A program made the position numbers and the translations under genes. A model generated the notes under the pieces. The model did not search any database and was not told the DNA's origin. It worked only from the letters and a program-made list of their open reading frames with translations. Of a stretch of 13,401 nt of DNA, positions 6,227 through 13,318 are shown in pieces. How positions within the stretch are numbered: position 1 is the first letter of the stretch; every line of letters starts with the position of its first letter. This DNA is from Modestobacter sp. Lineage in GTDB: Bacteria > Actinomycetota > Actinomycetes > Mycobacteriales > Geodermatophilaceae. The stretch covers positions 1 to 13,401 of the forward strand of contig JAOPUQ010000200.1 of the NCBI GenBank assembly GCA_025963425.1. The letters are read 5' to 3'.

Positions 6227-6763
6227 ATGGTGCGCCACGAGCAGGTGGCGATCCGGCCGCTGGGGCAGCCCGGAGACCTGGGCTGGGTGGTGATGGCCCA
6301 CGGCGAGGTCTATGCCGCGGAGTTCGGTTGGGACACCAGTTTCGAGGCGCTGGTGGCCCGGATCGTCGCCGACTACGCCACGGAGCACGACCCGGCGCGG
6401 GAGGCGGCCTGGATCGCCGAACAGGCCGGCCGGCGCGTGGGGTGCGTGTTCTGCGTGGCCGCCGACACAACGACTGCCCAGCTGCGCATCCTGCTCGTGC
6501 ACCCCGACGCCCGGGGGCACCGTCTCGGTGCCCGGCTGACCGACGGGTGCATCGAGTTCGCCCGCGCAGCCGGCTACGAGCGACTGAGACTGTGGACCAA
6601 CGACCCGTTGGTCGCCGCGCGCGGCATCTACCTCGCCGCCGGGTTCACTCTGGTCGAGCAGGAGCCGCACACCAGCTTCGGCGTCGATCTGGTCGGCCAG
6701 GTCTACGAGCTCGACCTGCGGCCGGGCGCCTCCCCGGGCAGTGCGGACGTGCCGACGTCCTGA
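6227..6763 (+). CDS. GNAT family N-acetyltransferase
   Basis: A 178-residue acetyltransferase using acetyl-CoA. The pyrophosphate-binding motif is LVHPDARGHRLGARL at 90-104 (RGHRLGA fits Q/RxxGxG/A), followed by a helix and the typical RLWTND...AARGIYLAAGF motif B at about 121-140. The sequence resembles the C-terminal half of MarR-GNAT fusion proteins, but no helix-turn-helix part precedes it: upstream translation in the same frame shows no such domain. ATG at 6227 has GAGGTGG about six bases upstream; GTG at 6218 is an in-frame alternative. The acceptor substrate is unknown. A 242-base region upstream holds two inverted repeats. Confidence 0.88.
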   Translation: MVRHEQVAIRPLGQPGDLGWVVMAHGEVYAAEFGWDTSFEALVARIVADYATEHDPAREAAWIAEQAGRRVGCVFCVAADTTTAQLRILLVHPDARGHRLGARLTDGCIEFARAAGYERLRLWTNDPLVAARGIYLAAGFTLVEQEPHTSFGVDLVGQVYELDLRPGASPGSADVPTS

Positions 6764-6810
6764 GCTGATCGTGTCCGACGGGCGGTCCGCCGCATGGCTA
6801 CCGTGGCGGC

Positions 6811-8307
6811 GTGGCCCGGGTCGTCGTCGTCGGCGCCGGGCTGGGTGGCCTGGCCGCCGCCGCCCGGCTGGCCTCCACCGGCCACGCGGTCACCGTCCTG
6901 GAGCAGGCGCCGCAGGTCGGCGGCAAGCTCGGCTGGTACGCCCGCGACGGGCACGCCTTCGACACCGGCCCGAGCCTGGTCACCCTCCCGCAGATGCTCG
7001 AGGACCTCTTCGCCGCCACCGGGGCACCGCTGTCCGAGGTCCTGGAGCTGCAGCGGCTGGACCCCGCGGTCGGCTACCGCTTCGCCGACGGCACGCGGCT
7101 GTCCATGCCCGGCCGGCTCGGCGCCGTCCCGGCGGCCCTGGACGACGCCCTGGGCGGCGGCGCGGGCGCCCAGTGGTCGGCCCTCCTGGACCGCGCGGCC
7201 GCGATGTGGCGGGTCACCGAGGAGCCGTTCCTCCGCTCGCCGCTGGCCGGCCCCGCGACCCTGCTGCGGCTGGCCCGGCGGACCGGCGACCTGGCGACCA
7301 TCGCGCCGTGGCGCTCGCTGCGCGGCCTGGGCGCGCAGTACCTCACCGACCCGCGGCTGCGGATGCTGCTGGACCGCTACGCCACCTACTCCGGTTCCGA
7401 TCCGCGGCGCACCCCCGCGGCGCTGGCCACCGTGCCGTGGGCGGAGCAGGCGTTCGGCTCCTGGTACGTCCCGGGTGGGCTGCGCCGGCTGGTCGAGGCG
7501 GTCGCCGACCGGGCGGTGCAACGGGGTGCGGTCGTCCGCACCGGCGCGCCGGTGACCGAGGTCCTCCTCAGCAACGGTCGGGCCGCCGGCGTGCGGCTGG
7601 CCGACGGTGAGCGGGTGCCCGCCGACGTCGTGGTCTGCAACGCCGACGCGGCCGCCCTCTACGCCGACCTGCTGCCGCCGCAGGCACCGGTGCGCCGCGC
7701 CCGGGCCGCACTGAGGCGGGTCACCCCGTCGTCCTCGGGCTTCGTGCTGCTCCTGGCGCTGCGCGGCCGGACGCCGGACCTGGCGCACCACACCGTGCTG
7801 TTCCCCGCCGACTACGACGCCGAGTTCGACGCACTCTTCGGCACGCGCATGCACCGACCACGCCCGGTGGCCGACCCGACCGTCTACATCAGCGCCCCGG
7901 ACGACCCGGCGACCCGCCCCGACGCCGGCAGCGAGTCCTGGTTCGTGCTGGTCAACGCCCCGCGTCACGACCCGGGCCGCGGGGTGGACTGGACGGCGCC
8001 GGGGCTGGCCGACCGGCACGCCGACCAGGTGCTGGAGACGATGGCCCGCCGCGGGCTCGACGTCCGCGACCGGGTGCGCTGGCGCGTGGTGCGGACACCG
8101 GCCGACCTCGCCCGGGAGACCGGCAGCGTCGGCGGCTCGATCTACGGCACGTCCAGCAACGGCGCCCGGGCGGCCTTCCTGCGCCCCGGCAACGCCGCTG
8201 CCGTCGGGGGCCTGTTCCTCGTCGGCGGCTCCGCCCACCCCGGCGGCGGGCTGCCCCTGGTCACCCTGTCCGCGCAGATCGTCGCCGGGCTGGTGGGACC
8301 GGCCTGA
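6811..8307 (+). CDS. CrtI-type phytoene desaturase family FAD oxidoreductase
   Basis: A 498-residue flavoprotein of the CrtI/CrtN carotenoid desaturase family. It begins directly with the FAD-binding motif VVVVGAGLGGLAAAARL (4-20) followed by VLEQAPQVGGKLG, and ends with the family's C-terminal FAD block LFLVGGSAHPGGGLPLVTLSAQIVAGL. Length is normal. CrtI enzymes introduce double bases-conjugated bonds into phytoene; relatives oxidise carotenoid ends or act in other terpenoid pathways, so the exact reaction is open. No crtE, crtB or cyclase gene is nearby. GTG at 6811 is chosen because the FAD motif starts three codons later; the ribosome site is poor. The gap to the GNAT gene is 47 bases, so co-transcription is possible. 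It converges with the asparaginase gene, six bases apart. Confidence 0.9.
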   Translation: MARVVVVGAGLGGLAAAARLASTGHAVTVLEQAPQVGGKLGWYARDGHAFDTGPSLVTLPQMLEDLFAATGAPLSEVLELQRLDPAVGYRFADGTRLSMPGRLGAVPAALDDALGGGAGAQWSALLDRAAAMWRVTEEPFLRSPLAGPATLLRLARRTGDLATIAPWRSLRGLGAQYLTDPRLRMLLDRYATYSGSDPRRTPAALATVPWAEQAFGSWYVPGGLRRLVEAVADRAVQRGAVVRTGAPVTEVLLSNGRAAGVRLADGERVPADVVVCNADAAALYADLLPPQAPVRRARAALRRVTPSSSGFVLLLALRGRTPDLAHHTVLFPADYDAEFDALFGTRMHRPRPVADPTVYISAPDDPATRPDAGSESWFVLVNAPRHDPGRGVDWTAPGLADRHADQVLETMARRGLDVRDRVRWRVVRTPADLARETGSVGGSIYGTSSNGARAAFLRPGNAAAVGGLFLVGGSAHPGGGLPLVTLSAQIVAGLVGPA

Positions 8308-8313
8308 CCGGAG

Positions 8314-9363
8314 TCAGCGGGCAGCCGGCGCGGTGTCCGGCAACGACACGGAGTCGTTCACCTCGTCGAAGGCGGTCCGGACGCCGTCCAGGTCGCGGCC
8401 GGAGGCCAGGAGGATGCTCAGCAGGATCCGGGCCTTCCGGCCGTCGAGGAACCCGGCCGGGACGAGCCCGCGGGAGAGCAGGTCCCGCTCCGAGCCGGGA
8501 AAGCCGTAGGTCTGCCGCAGCACTTCTCCGCCACCGGTCCGGGATGCCAGGACGACCGGCAGACGGGCGGCCAGTTCCTCCAGCGCCGGGACGACGTGGG
8601 CCGGCACGTGGCCGCCCCCGAACGCCTCCAGGACCAGGCCCGAGTACCCCGAGGCCGCTACGTGGCCGACGAGCCGGGAGTCGTCGCCGAGCGCCGACGT
8701 GAGCAGGGCGACCGGCGGCACCGCACCCTCGGCCACCCGGTACGGGACGCCGGCCAGCGCCGGAAGGCGGAAGGCGATGCGCGGGCGGCCCTCGACGATC
8801 CAGCCCACCGGGCCGACGGTGACCGAGCGGAACGTGGCCGGGCTGGACGTGTGCGTCTTGCGCACGAAGCGGGCCGCGTGGACCTCGTCGTTGAACACGA
8901 CGAGAGTGCCCAGGCCCACTGCGCTCGGAGCCGCGGCCACCTGCACCGCGGCCAGGAGGTTGGCGGGGCCGTCGGGCCCGGCCAGCGTCGGGTTGCGCAT
9001 GGCACCCGTGACGACGACGGGCCGGTCACTGGCGACCAGGAGATCGAGGGCGAACGACGTCTCCTCGATCGTGTCCGTCCCCTGCGTCACGACGACCCCG
9101 TGCACGCCCTGCTCGAAACGCCGGGTGATCTCGGCCGCCAGGGCCACCAGGTCCGGCAGGGTGAGGTCGCCGGAGGCGGTCTGCCGGAAGGCCACGGCCT
9201 CCAGCTCCGCCACCTCCTGGATCTGGGGCACCGCCTCGACGAGCTCCCGTGCACCCAGTCGGGGCGTGACCCCGCCGGCTGCTGACCGACCGTCGCTGGT
9301 GGAGGCGATCGTGCCCCCGAGGGAGAACACCGTCACCCGGGCACGGGCGGTTCGTCCGGTCAC
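8314..9363 (-). CDS. L-asparaginase (type I/II bacterial family), possible half-amidase
   Basis: A 349-residue amidohydrolase of the bacterial asparaginase/glutaminase family, hydrolysing asparagine to aspartate and ammonia or a similar side-chain amide. All catalytic residues are present: Thr18 in FSLGGTIAS, Ser64 in TASGDLT, Thr96-Asp97 in VVTQGTDTIEET, and Lys169 in FVRKTH, matching Thr12, Ser58, Thr89-Asp90 and Lys162 of the E. coli enzyme. There is no signal peptide, so it is cytosolic. GTG at 9363 lies 15 bases after the COG0523 GTPase stop, so it is probably the last gene of that operon. This context makes a dicarboxylic half-amide such as succinamate a plausible substrate, by inference only. 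Confidence 0.93.
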   Translation of the reverse strand: MTGRTARARVTVFSLGGTIASTSDGRSAAGGVTPRLGARELVEAVPQIQEVAELEAVAFRQTASGDLTLPDLVALAAEITRRFEQGVHGVVVTQGTDTIEETSFALDLLVASDRPVVVTGAMRNPTLAGPDGPANLLAAVQVAAAPSAVGLGTLVVFNDEVHAARFVRKTHTSSPATFRSVTVGPVGWIVEGRPRIAFRLPALAGVPYRVAEGAVPPVALLTSALGDDSRLVGHVAASGYSGLVLEAFGGGHVPAHVVPALEELAARLPVVLASRTGGGEVLRQTYGFPGSERDLLSRGLVPAGFLDGRKARILLSILLASGRDLDGVRTAFDEVNDSVSLPDTAPAAR

Positions 9364-9378
9364 GCTGTCAGCCCACTC

Positions 9379-10368
9379 TCATCCGATGGTCAGGAACGCC
9401 CGGAAGGAGCGCTCCAGCTGTTCGGGGTCGAGGTCCCGGACGATCACCACCAACCGGGTGCCCGGGGGCATCGGCTGTGCGACGTGCTCGGGGCGGTGCA
9501 CGACGTGCTGCACCGCGTTGAGTGCGACCGGCCCCGTCCCCCGGACGTCCAGCACACCCTTGACCCGCAGGACGTCCGGGCCGTGCCGGTGCAGCAGGAG
9601 GCTGAGCCACACGCTGAAGGCCTGCCAGTCCAGTGGTTCGCGCGTCGTCAGCTCCAGCGTCGAGATGCCGCGGAGGTGGGCGCCCTCGTCGCCCGGCGCC
9701 CGGGAGCCGCTGCCGGCAGCGCGGACCTCGGCCGCCGGGACCGTCCGAAGGACGTCGCCCTGGGCGGTCACGGCCACCCGGGCGGACGGATTGAGGTCGT
9801 GCACCCACCGGAGGAGCACCTCGACGCGCTCCGGCTCGACCAGATCGGCCTTCGTGATCAGCACCTCGTCGGCGGCCAGGAGCTGACGCAGTGCCACCTC
9901 GTGCTGCTCGGCCGCCCCGATACCCGTCATCGCATCGACCGTCACGCACACCCGGGCCAGGGCGTAGTGGTGCCTGAGGACCGGGTCGTTGGCGATCGTG
10001 AAGGCGATCGGGCCGGGATCGGACAGCCCGCTGGTCTCGATGACCACCTGGTCGCGGCGCGGCGCGGCACCGCGCTGTTCCGCGTCGAGGAGCCCGGCCA
10101 GCGCCTTCGCCAGGTCCTCCCGCCGGGTGCAGCACGCACAGCCCCCGGAGATGACGATCGGGGCGTCCGCGGAGCGCAACAGCAGGCCATCGTCGACCAT
10201 CGTGGCGCCGAAGTCGTTGAGGATCACCGCCGGCCCGGGTGCTCCGGCGCGGCCGAGTTCCCCCCGGAGCAACGTCGTCTTCCCCGATCCCAGGAAGCCG
10301 CTGAGCACGGTCACCGCGCGACGGGACACCGCGGCGGCGGGCGGCCGGCCCGGTGCACCCAGCAGCAT
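9379..10368 (-). CDS. COG0523 (CobW/G3E) metallochaperone-like GTPase
   Basis: A 329-residue P-loop GTPase of the COG0523 family, which delivers metals (Zn, Co, Fe) to client proteins and includes cobalamin-pathway CobW and nitrile hydratase activators. Motifs are Walker A GFLGSGKTT (24-32), ILNDFGATMVDDGLL (switch I region), the metal motif GGCACC with Cys77, Cys79 and Cys80, ETSGLSDPGP, and TKAD for guanine recognition. The CobW C-terminal domain follows (about 225-329). There is no His-rich tail. ATG at 10368 overlaps the stop of the small CxxC gene as TGATG; the open frame continues upstream but only as antisense-like sequence within that gene. Likely clients are the deacetylase-fold hydrolase in the same operon, or the nitrile hydratase elsewhere in the window. 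Confidence 0.92.
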   Translation of the reverse strand: MLLGAPGRPPAAAVSRRAVTVLSGFLGSGKTTLLRGELGRAGAPGPAVILNDFGATMVDDGLLLRSADAPIVISGGCACCTRREDLAKALAGLLDAEQRGAAPRRDQVVIETSGLSDPGPIAFTIANDPVLRHHYALARVCVTVDAMTGIGAAEQHEVALRQLLAADEVLITKADLVEPERVEVLLRWVHDLNPSARVAVTAQGDVLRTVPAAEVRAAGSGSRAPGDEGAHLRGISTLELTTREPLDWQAFSVWLSLLLHRHGPDVLRVKGVLDVRGTGPVALNAVQHVVHRPEHVAQPMPPGTRLVVIVRDLDPEQLERSFRAFLTIG

Positions 10369-10682
10369 CACCGGCCTGCCTCGGCCAGCGCGGCAAGCAG
10401 GACGGGGTCGAGCGGATCGAGCGGACGGGACGAGAGCCTGCCGGCGGCTTCCCACACCGCCGGCAGGCCGGCGGCGACCTCGGCAGCACCCTTCCGGTCG
10501 GCGATGGTCAGGTGGCGTCCGGCGCCGGGGTCGGAGACGGTGAGTCCGTAGGGGGCCAGCACGGCGGCCAGGATGCGGGTGCGCCGGTGCCGGTCGCGGA
10601 GCGGCGGGGCCGACGGCTCCCCCGGGCGCACGCCGTCCGACCAGTGGTCCTCGGGGGCGAGTTCGTAGCAGAGCACACACAC
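10368..10682 (-). CDS. Small CxxC protein coupled to the COG0523 GTPase
   Basis: A 104-residue protein I do not recognise. Residues 2-5 are CVLC, followed by YELAPEDHWSDGV, giving a possible metal or redox site right at the N-terminus (Cys2, Cys5, perhaps His13). The rest looks like a compact helical domain (RILAAVLAPYGL..., AAEVAAGLPAVWEAAGRL..., DPVLLAALAEAGR). Start is GTG at 10682, with AAGGA six bases upstream; GTG at 10676 is an alternative but would remove Cys2. The stop overlaps the GTPase ATG (TGATG), which argues strongly that this is a real gene working with the GTPase. A role in metal hand-over is inference from context. Confidence 0.75.
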   Translation of the reverse strand: MCVLCYELAPEDHWSDGVRPGEPSAPPLRDRHRRTRILAAVLAPYGLTVSDPGAGRHLTIADRKGAAEVAAGLPAVWEAAGRLSSRPLDPLDPVLLAALAEAGR

Positions 10683-10712
10683 GGGACGTCCTTGGGCCGA
10701 CGGGAGGTGTGC

Positions 10713-10747
10713 GCCCGGGGACGGCGGGGCGCCCCGCCGTCCCGGGC
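10713..10747. repeat. Very stable inverted repeat between deacetylase and small CxxC gene
   Basis: Arms at 10720-10730 (GACGGCGGGGC) and 10731-10741 (GCCCCGCCGTC) are perfect over 11 bases and extend to about 17 pairs with one bulged base (10713-10747). There is no spacer, so the loop would be the central four or so bases. No U tract follows on the minus strand. It sits in the 71-base gap inside the presumed operon and may be a U-less terminator, an attenuator, or a processing/stabilising structure setting different levels for upstream and downstream genes. Confidence 0.6.
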
Positions 10748-10753
10748 GGCCGG

Positions 10754-11665
10754 TCAGGACCCCGGCATGAACGGGCTGCCGGTGGGCCCGGGGTAGGCGT
10801 ACCGGGTGCGGAAGTCGTCCGCCGCCGCCTCCATGGTGACCCAGCTGACGCCCTCGTGGCCGTTGATGTACTCGATCATGCGCTCGAGCATCAGCAGCAC
10901 CTGCGGGCGTCCGGCGACGTCGGGGTGGATGGTGAACGCGTAGACGCCGTAGTCCTGCTCGCGGTAGACCCAGTCGAACTGGTCCTTCCACCACGCCTCG
11001 ACGTCCCGGGGGTTGACCCACCCGGCGCTGTTCGGCGCCTTCTTGATGAACATCATCGGCGGCAGGTCGTCCATGTACCAGTTGGCGCCGATCTCGACCA
11101 GGTCGATCACCTCACCGCGCTCGAGCGGCTTCATCCAGGCGGACGCCTCCTGCGCATAATCGATCTTGGTCCAGGAGTCACCCACCCGGGCGTAGAACGG
11201 CATGAAGTCGTGGAGCCCCTGGCCGTGGTCGTAGGTGAACCCGTACTTCTGCAGCAGCGACGGGGTGCTGTTCGACATCTCCCACCACGGCGGCACATAG
11301 CCCCGGGGCGCCCGCCCGCTGACCTTGTCGATCAGCTCCACGCAGTAGGCCAGGACGTCCTCCTCCTGCTTGGGCGTCATCGCGATCGGGTTCTCGTGGG
11401 AGTAGCCGTGCGCGCCGATCTCGTGGCCGGCGTCGACGATCATCTTCACCGAGTCCGGAAAGGTCTCGATCGAGTGGCCGGGGATGAACCAGGTCGCCGG
11501 CAGGTCGAACTTCTGGAACAGCTTCAGCACGCGCGGGGTGCCGATCTCGCCGGAGAACATGCCCCGCTGGATGTCCGACGGCGAGTCCTCGCCGCCGTAC
11601 GAGCCGAGCCATCCTCCGACGGCATCGATGTCAACACCGAAAACACACTTGATGTCCTTGGCCAC
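10754..11665 (-). CDS. Polysaccharide deacetylase family hydrolase, PuuE / cyclic-imidase type
   Basis: A 303-residue NodB-fold metal hydrolase. It belongs to the cytosolic subgroup that includes PuuE allantoinase, cyclic imide hydrolase and Helicobacter PgdA, recognisable by the opening KCVFGVDIDAVGGWLG rather than a TFDDG motif. Metal ligands and catalytic residues visible are Asp12 and Asp14, HGYSH (His86, His90), RGYVPPWW (121-128) and FTIHPD (His247). There is no signal peptide or membrane segment, which argues against cell-wall polysaccharide as substrate and for a small ring amide (cyclic imide, allantoin-like) or similar. Start is GTG at 11665 with an excellent AGAAGGAG site six bases upstream; the open frame upstream of this is unlike the family. 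Downstream lie the CxxC protein, GTPase and asparaginase genes. Confidence 0.9.
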   Translation of the reverse strand: MAKDIKCVFGVDIDAVGGWLGSYGGEDSPSDIQRGMFSGEIGTPRVLKLFQKFDLPATWFIPGHSIETFPDSVKMIVDAGHEIGAHGYSHENPIAMTPKQEEDVLAYCVELIDKVSGRAPRGYVPPWWEMSNSTPSLLQKYGFTYDHGQGLHDFMPFYARVGDSWTKIDYAQEASAWMKPLERGEVIDLVEIGANWYMDDLPPMMFIKKAPNSAGWVNPRDVEAWWKDQFDWVYREQDYGVYAFTIHPDVAGRPQVLLMLERMIEYINGHEGVSWVTMEAAADDFRTRYAYPGPTGSPFMPGS

Positions 11666-11768
11666 GTCCGACTCCTTCTGGTCGACGACCGCTGCGCGGC
11701 GGCCCGGGGAACACGTGAGTGGGCACGATCTGATCTCCAGGTGCCGGAACTGCACACCCGGTGTGCGG

Positions 11769-11789
11769 CACCGTCACCCGGCGACGGTG
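11769..11789 (-). terminator. Hairpin at the end of the 64-residue small gene
   Basis: Perfect seven-base arms CACCGTC (11769-11775) and GACGGTG (11783-11789) flank a seven-base loop. They overlap the stop codon of the small gene at 11774. No U tract follows, so this is a weak terminator or an attenuator before the deacetylase gene. Confidence 0.35.
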
Positions 11790-11968
11790 GTGAGCAGCTC
11801 GTGGAGGTGTCCCATCACCTCCTCTGCGGTGCAGGCGTCGGCGTCCCTCGCCGTCATGTCGAAGAGGTCGGCCCCGTGCGGACCCGCGGCGGGATGCGCG
11901 CAGCAGTCGGTGAGGCCGGACGTGGGCAATCCGTGCCGGATCCGGTCCAGCGGACGCACACCGCTCAC
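11774..11968 (-). CDS. Small Cys-containing hypothetical protein, possible first gene of the deacetylase operon
   Basis: A possible 64-residue protein that I do not recognise. It contains TDCCAHPAAG at 20-29 (Cys22, Cys23, His25), one further cysteine in DADACTAEE, and an amphipathic C-terminal helix EEVMGHLHELLTTV. Start is GTG at 11968, preceded by a G-rich stretch (GGGGTGGGG) that could act as ribosome site. It lies 108 bases upstream of the deacetylase gene on the same strand, with a hairpin at its stop. Support is codon periodicity and context only; it may be a chance frame. Confidence 0.45.
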   Translation of the reverse strand: MSGVRPLDRIRHGLPTSGLTDCCAHPAAGPHGADLFDMTARDADACTAEEVMGHLHELLTTVAG

Positions 11969-12215
11969 GGTCCCCACCCCCCGTCCGGCGGGGCGGACCG
12001 GATCAGGCCGGAGGCGAAGATCGGGAGGCAACGGGACCGGGAGATCGCCGCCGTCGACGTCATGCTGCTGTTGGGACCGAAGGTGATCAACCGACCCCCA
12101 GGATCGCCGCGACCTGACCCGCGGTGTCGATGATGACTCCGCCCTGGCCCGGGTGTGCACCGGGCAGCTCACTGTTGCAGAACGGCAGTGCCGCGCCAAC
12201 CGACCCAGGAGTCCG
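11969..12215. other. Intergenic stretch upstream of the small Cys gene, no gene seen
   Basis: About 250 bases with no convincing coding frame on either strand. It should hold the minus-strand promoter of the small-gene/deacetylase operon. TTGATC at about 12085-12090 (minus strand) is a possible -35 element, but no good -10 follows. A weak hairpin lies near 12147-12163 (CCCGG / CCGGG). Nothing else stands out. Confidence 0.4.
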
Positions 12216-12290
12216 GTGGAAGGGCTGACCGAGGAGGAACGGACGATCGTCGAGACGGTTCGGGGAGTTCGTCGACCGAGCGGGACCGGC
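12216..12290 (+). pseudogene. 5' remnant of an acyl-CoA dehydrogenase gene, frameshifted and truncated
   Basis: GTG at 12216, with AGGAG six bases upstream, starts a frame reading VEGLTEEERTIVETVR, a close match to the N-terminal helix of acyl-CoA dehydrogenases. In the next frame the match continues without a gap as EFVDRAGP: dropping one G from the GGGG run at 12262-12265 gives ETVREFVDR, the family's usual sequence. The similarity then ends where the convergent lipase gene's stop codon lies (12296-12298). The remaining 1.1 kb or so of such a gene is absent. Recognition is by eye from about 25 residues. Confidence 0.6.
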
Positions 12291-12295
12291 CCCGG

Positions 12296-13318
12296 TCAGC
12301 GGGCGAACACGTACCGCTTGAGCGGCGGCTCGGCCGGCACGTCGGCAGCGTTGCCGGCGGGGTTCCCCGCGTAGGCCACGAAGCGTGCGTAGTCAGCGGC
12401 GAAGGTGCGCGGGTCCACGCCCGGCTGCAACGGCAGCAGGCACGCCGACGTGGCGATGCGGGCCGGCACCGCCGGTCCCGCGTGCGTGAGGGCGTCGATC
12501 GCGATCGCGTAGCCCACGGCGTCGTAGCTGCCGATCGCGAAGTGGTCGGCCGCGTTGGCCGGGCAGATGTCCTGGGTCGCCACGTTGGCGACCTTCCCGG
12601 CACCGGTGTACAGCGCGGAGCTGGGCCGCGGCCCCGCGTTCGGGACGACGACCTCGTCCAGCCGGGTGTAGGCCACGGTGTAGGAGATGCCGGCGAAGGT
12701 CTCCGCCCCGCTGTTGAGCGCGGCGGTGAACGCCGAGATCGAACGCTGCTGCCAGAACGAGGGGTTGCAGGACAGCTGGCAGGCGAGGTCGGCGACCGTC
12801 GTCCCGTGGTTGGAGGGGCTCAGCCCGATGACGTCGTCGACGAGGGCCCGGGTGTCCGGCCAGAACCGCAGTGCCCAGCGGGGCACCATCCCGCCCTGGC
12901 TCCAGCCGAGCACGTCGACCTTCTGCCCGCTGGCCTTGCTCATCGTGCGTACCGCGTTGACGACGTACTCCCCCGCCACCTGGATGTCGCCGGTGGCGTC
13001 GAACGGCAGGGTCACCGCGCACCAGCGCCAGCCCAGGCGGTCGAAGGCGCGCTCGTAGTTCCAGGAGAAGCCCACCTGCGGGTCCATGGTGGTGCCGGGA
13101 ACCAGCAGGATCGGCGCCGAACCGCGCTTCGTGAGGGGGCCGTTGCACTGCAGGCTGGCCGCCAGCGCCCGGGCCGGCACCGACAGCGCGGGGCCCGGCC
13201 GGTCCACCGGCGCGTAGCCGGCCGTCGCCGCCGCGGTGTCCGCCTGTGCGGACGCCACCCCGCCGAGGCCGACCACCAGCAGCACCGTGGAGACCAGGAC
13301 CGCCCAGCACCTGCGCAC
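12296..13318 (-). CDS. Secreted CalB-type lipase (alpha/beta hydrolase)
   Basis: A 340-residue exported lipase or esterase. The N-terminus is a signal peptide: basic MRRCW, a hydrophobic core at about 6-22 and an AxA-type site near VASAQA (about residue 24-26). The nucleophile is Ser140 in GWSQGG. Asp221 in RLDEVV and His259 in AADHF match the Asp187 and His224 contexts of Candida antarctica lipase B, as do LLVPGTTMDP (oxyanion region, about 71-80) and the GLSPSNHGT segment. Seven cysteines, six in the mature part (58, 100, 180, 184, 252, 293), suggest three disulfides. Start is GTG at 13318 with a GGGGG-type site; TAGGGT at about 13369-13374 (minus strand) is a possible -10. Function is extracellular acyl ester hydrolysis; the natural substrate is unknown. 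Confidence 0.9.
   Translation of the reverse strand: MRRCWAVLVSTVLLVVGLGGVASAQADTAAATAGYAPVDRPGPALSVPARALAASLQCNGPLTKRGSAPILLVPGTTMDPQVGFSWNYERAFDRLGWRWCAVTLPFDATGDIQVAGEYVVNAVRTMSKASGQKVDVLGWSQGGMVPRWALRFWPDTRALVDDVIGLSPSNHGTTVADLACQLSCNPSFWQQRSISAFTAALNSGAETFAGISYTVAYTRLDEVVVPNAGPRPSSALYTGAGKVANVATQDICPANAADHFAIGSYDAVGYAIAIDALTHAGPAVPARIATSACLLPLQPGVDPRTFAADYARFVAYAGNPAGNAADVPAEPPLKRYVFAR

Noticed and set aside
6703..8238. Long minus-strand frame opposite the CrtI gene
   Set aside because: Shadow of a well-conserved flavoprotein gene; no recognisable protein features.
8304..8317. CTGAC-CGGA-GTCAG hairpin between the CrtI and asparaginase stops as a bidirectional terminator
   Set aside because: Only five pairs and no U tract on either strand; too weak to call.
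10369..10680. Longer N-terminus for the COG0523 GTPase
   Set aside because: This stretch is the small CxxC gene read in another frame; Walker A normally lies near the N-terminus, as it does from ATG 10368.
11666..11755. N-terminal extension of the deacetylase to an ATG-like start near 11755
   Set aside because: The extra 30 residues do not resemble the family, and the AGAAGGAG site points to GTG 11665.
10709..12133. Long plus-strand frame opposite the deacetylase gene
   Set aside because: Antisense to a clear NodB-family gene with a strong ribosome site; no domain seen.
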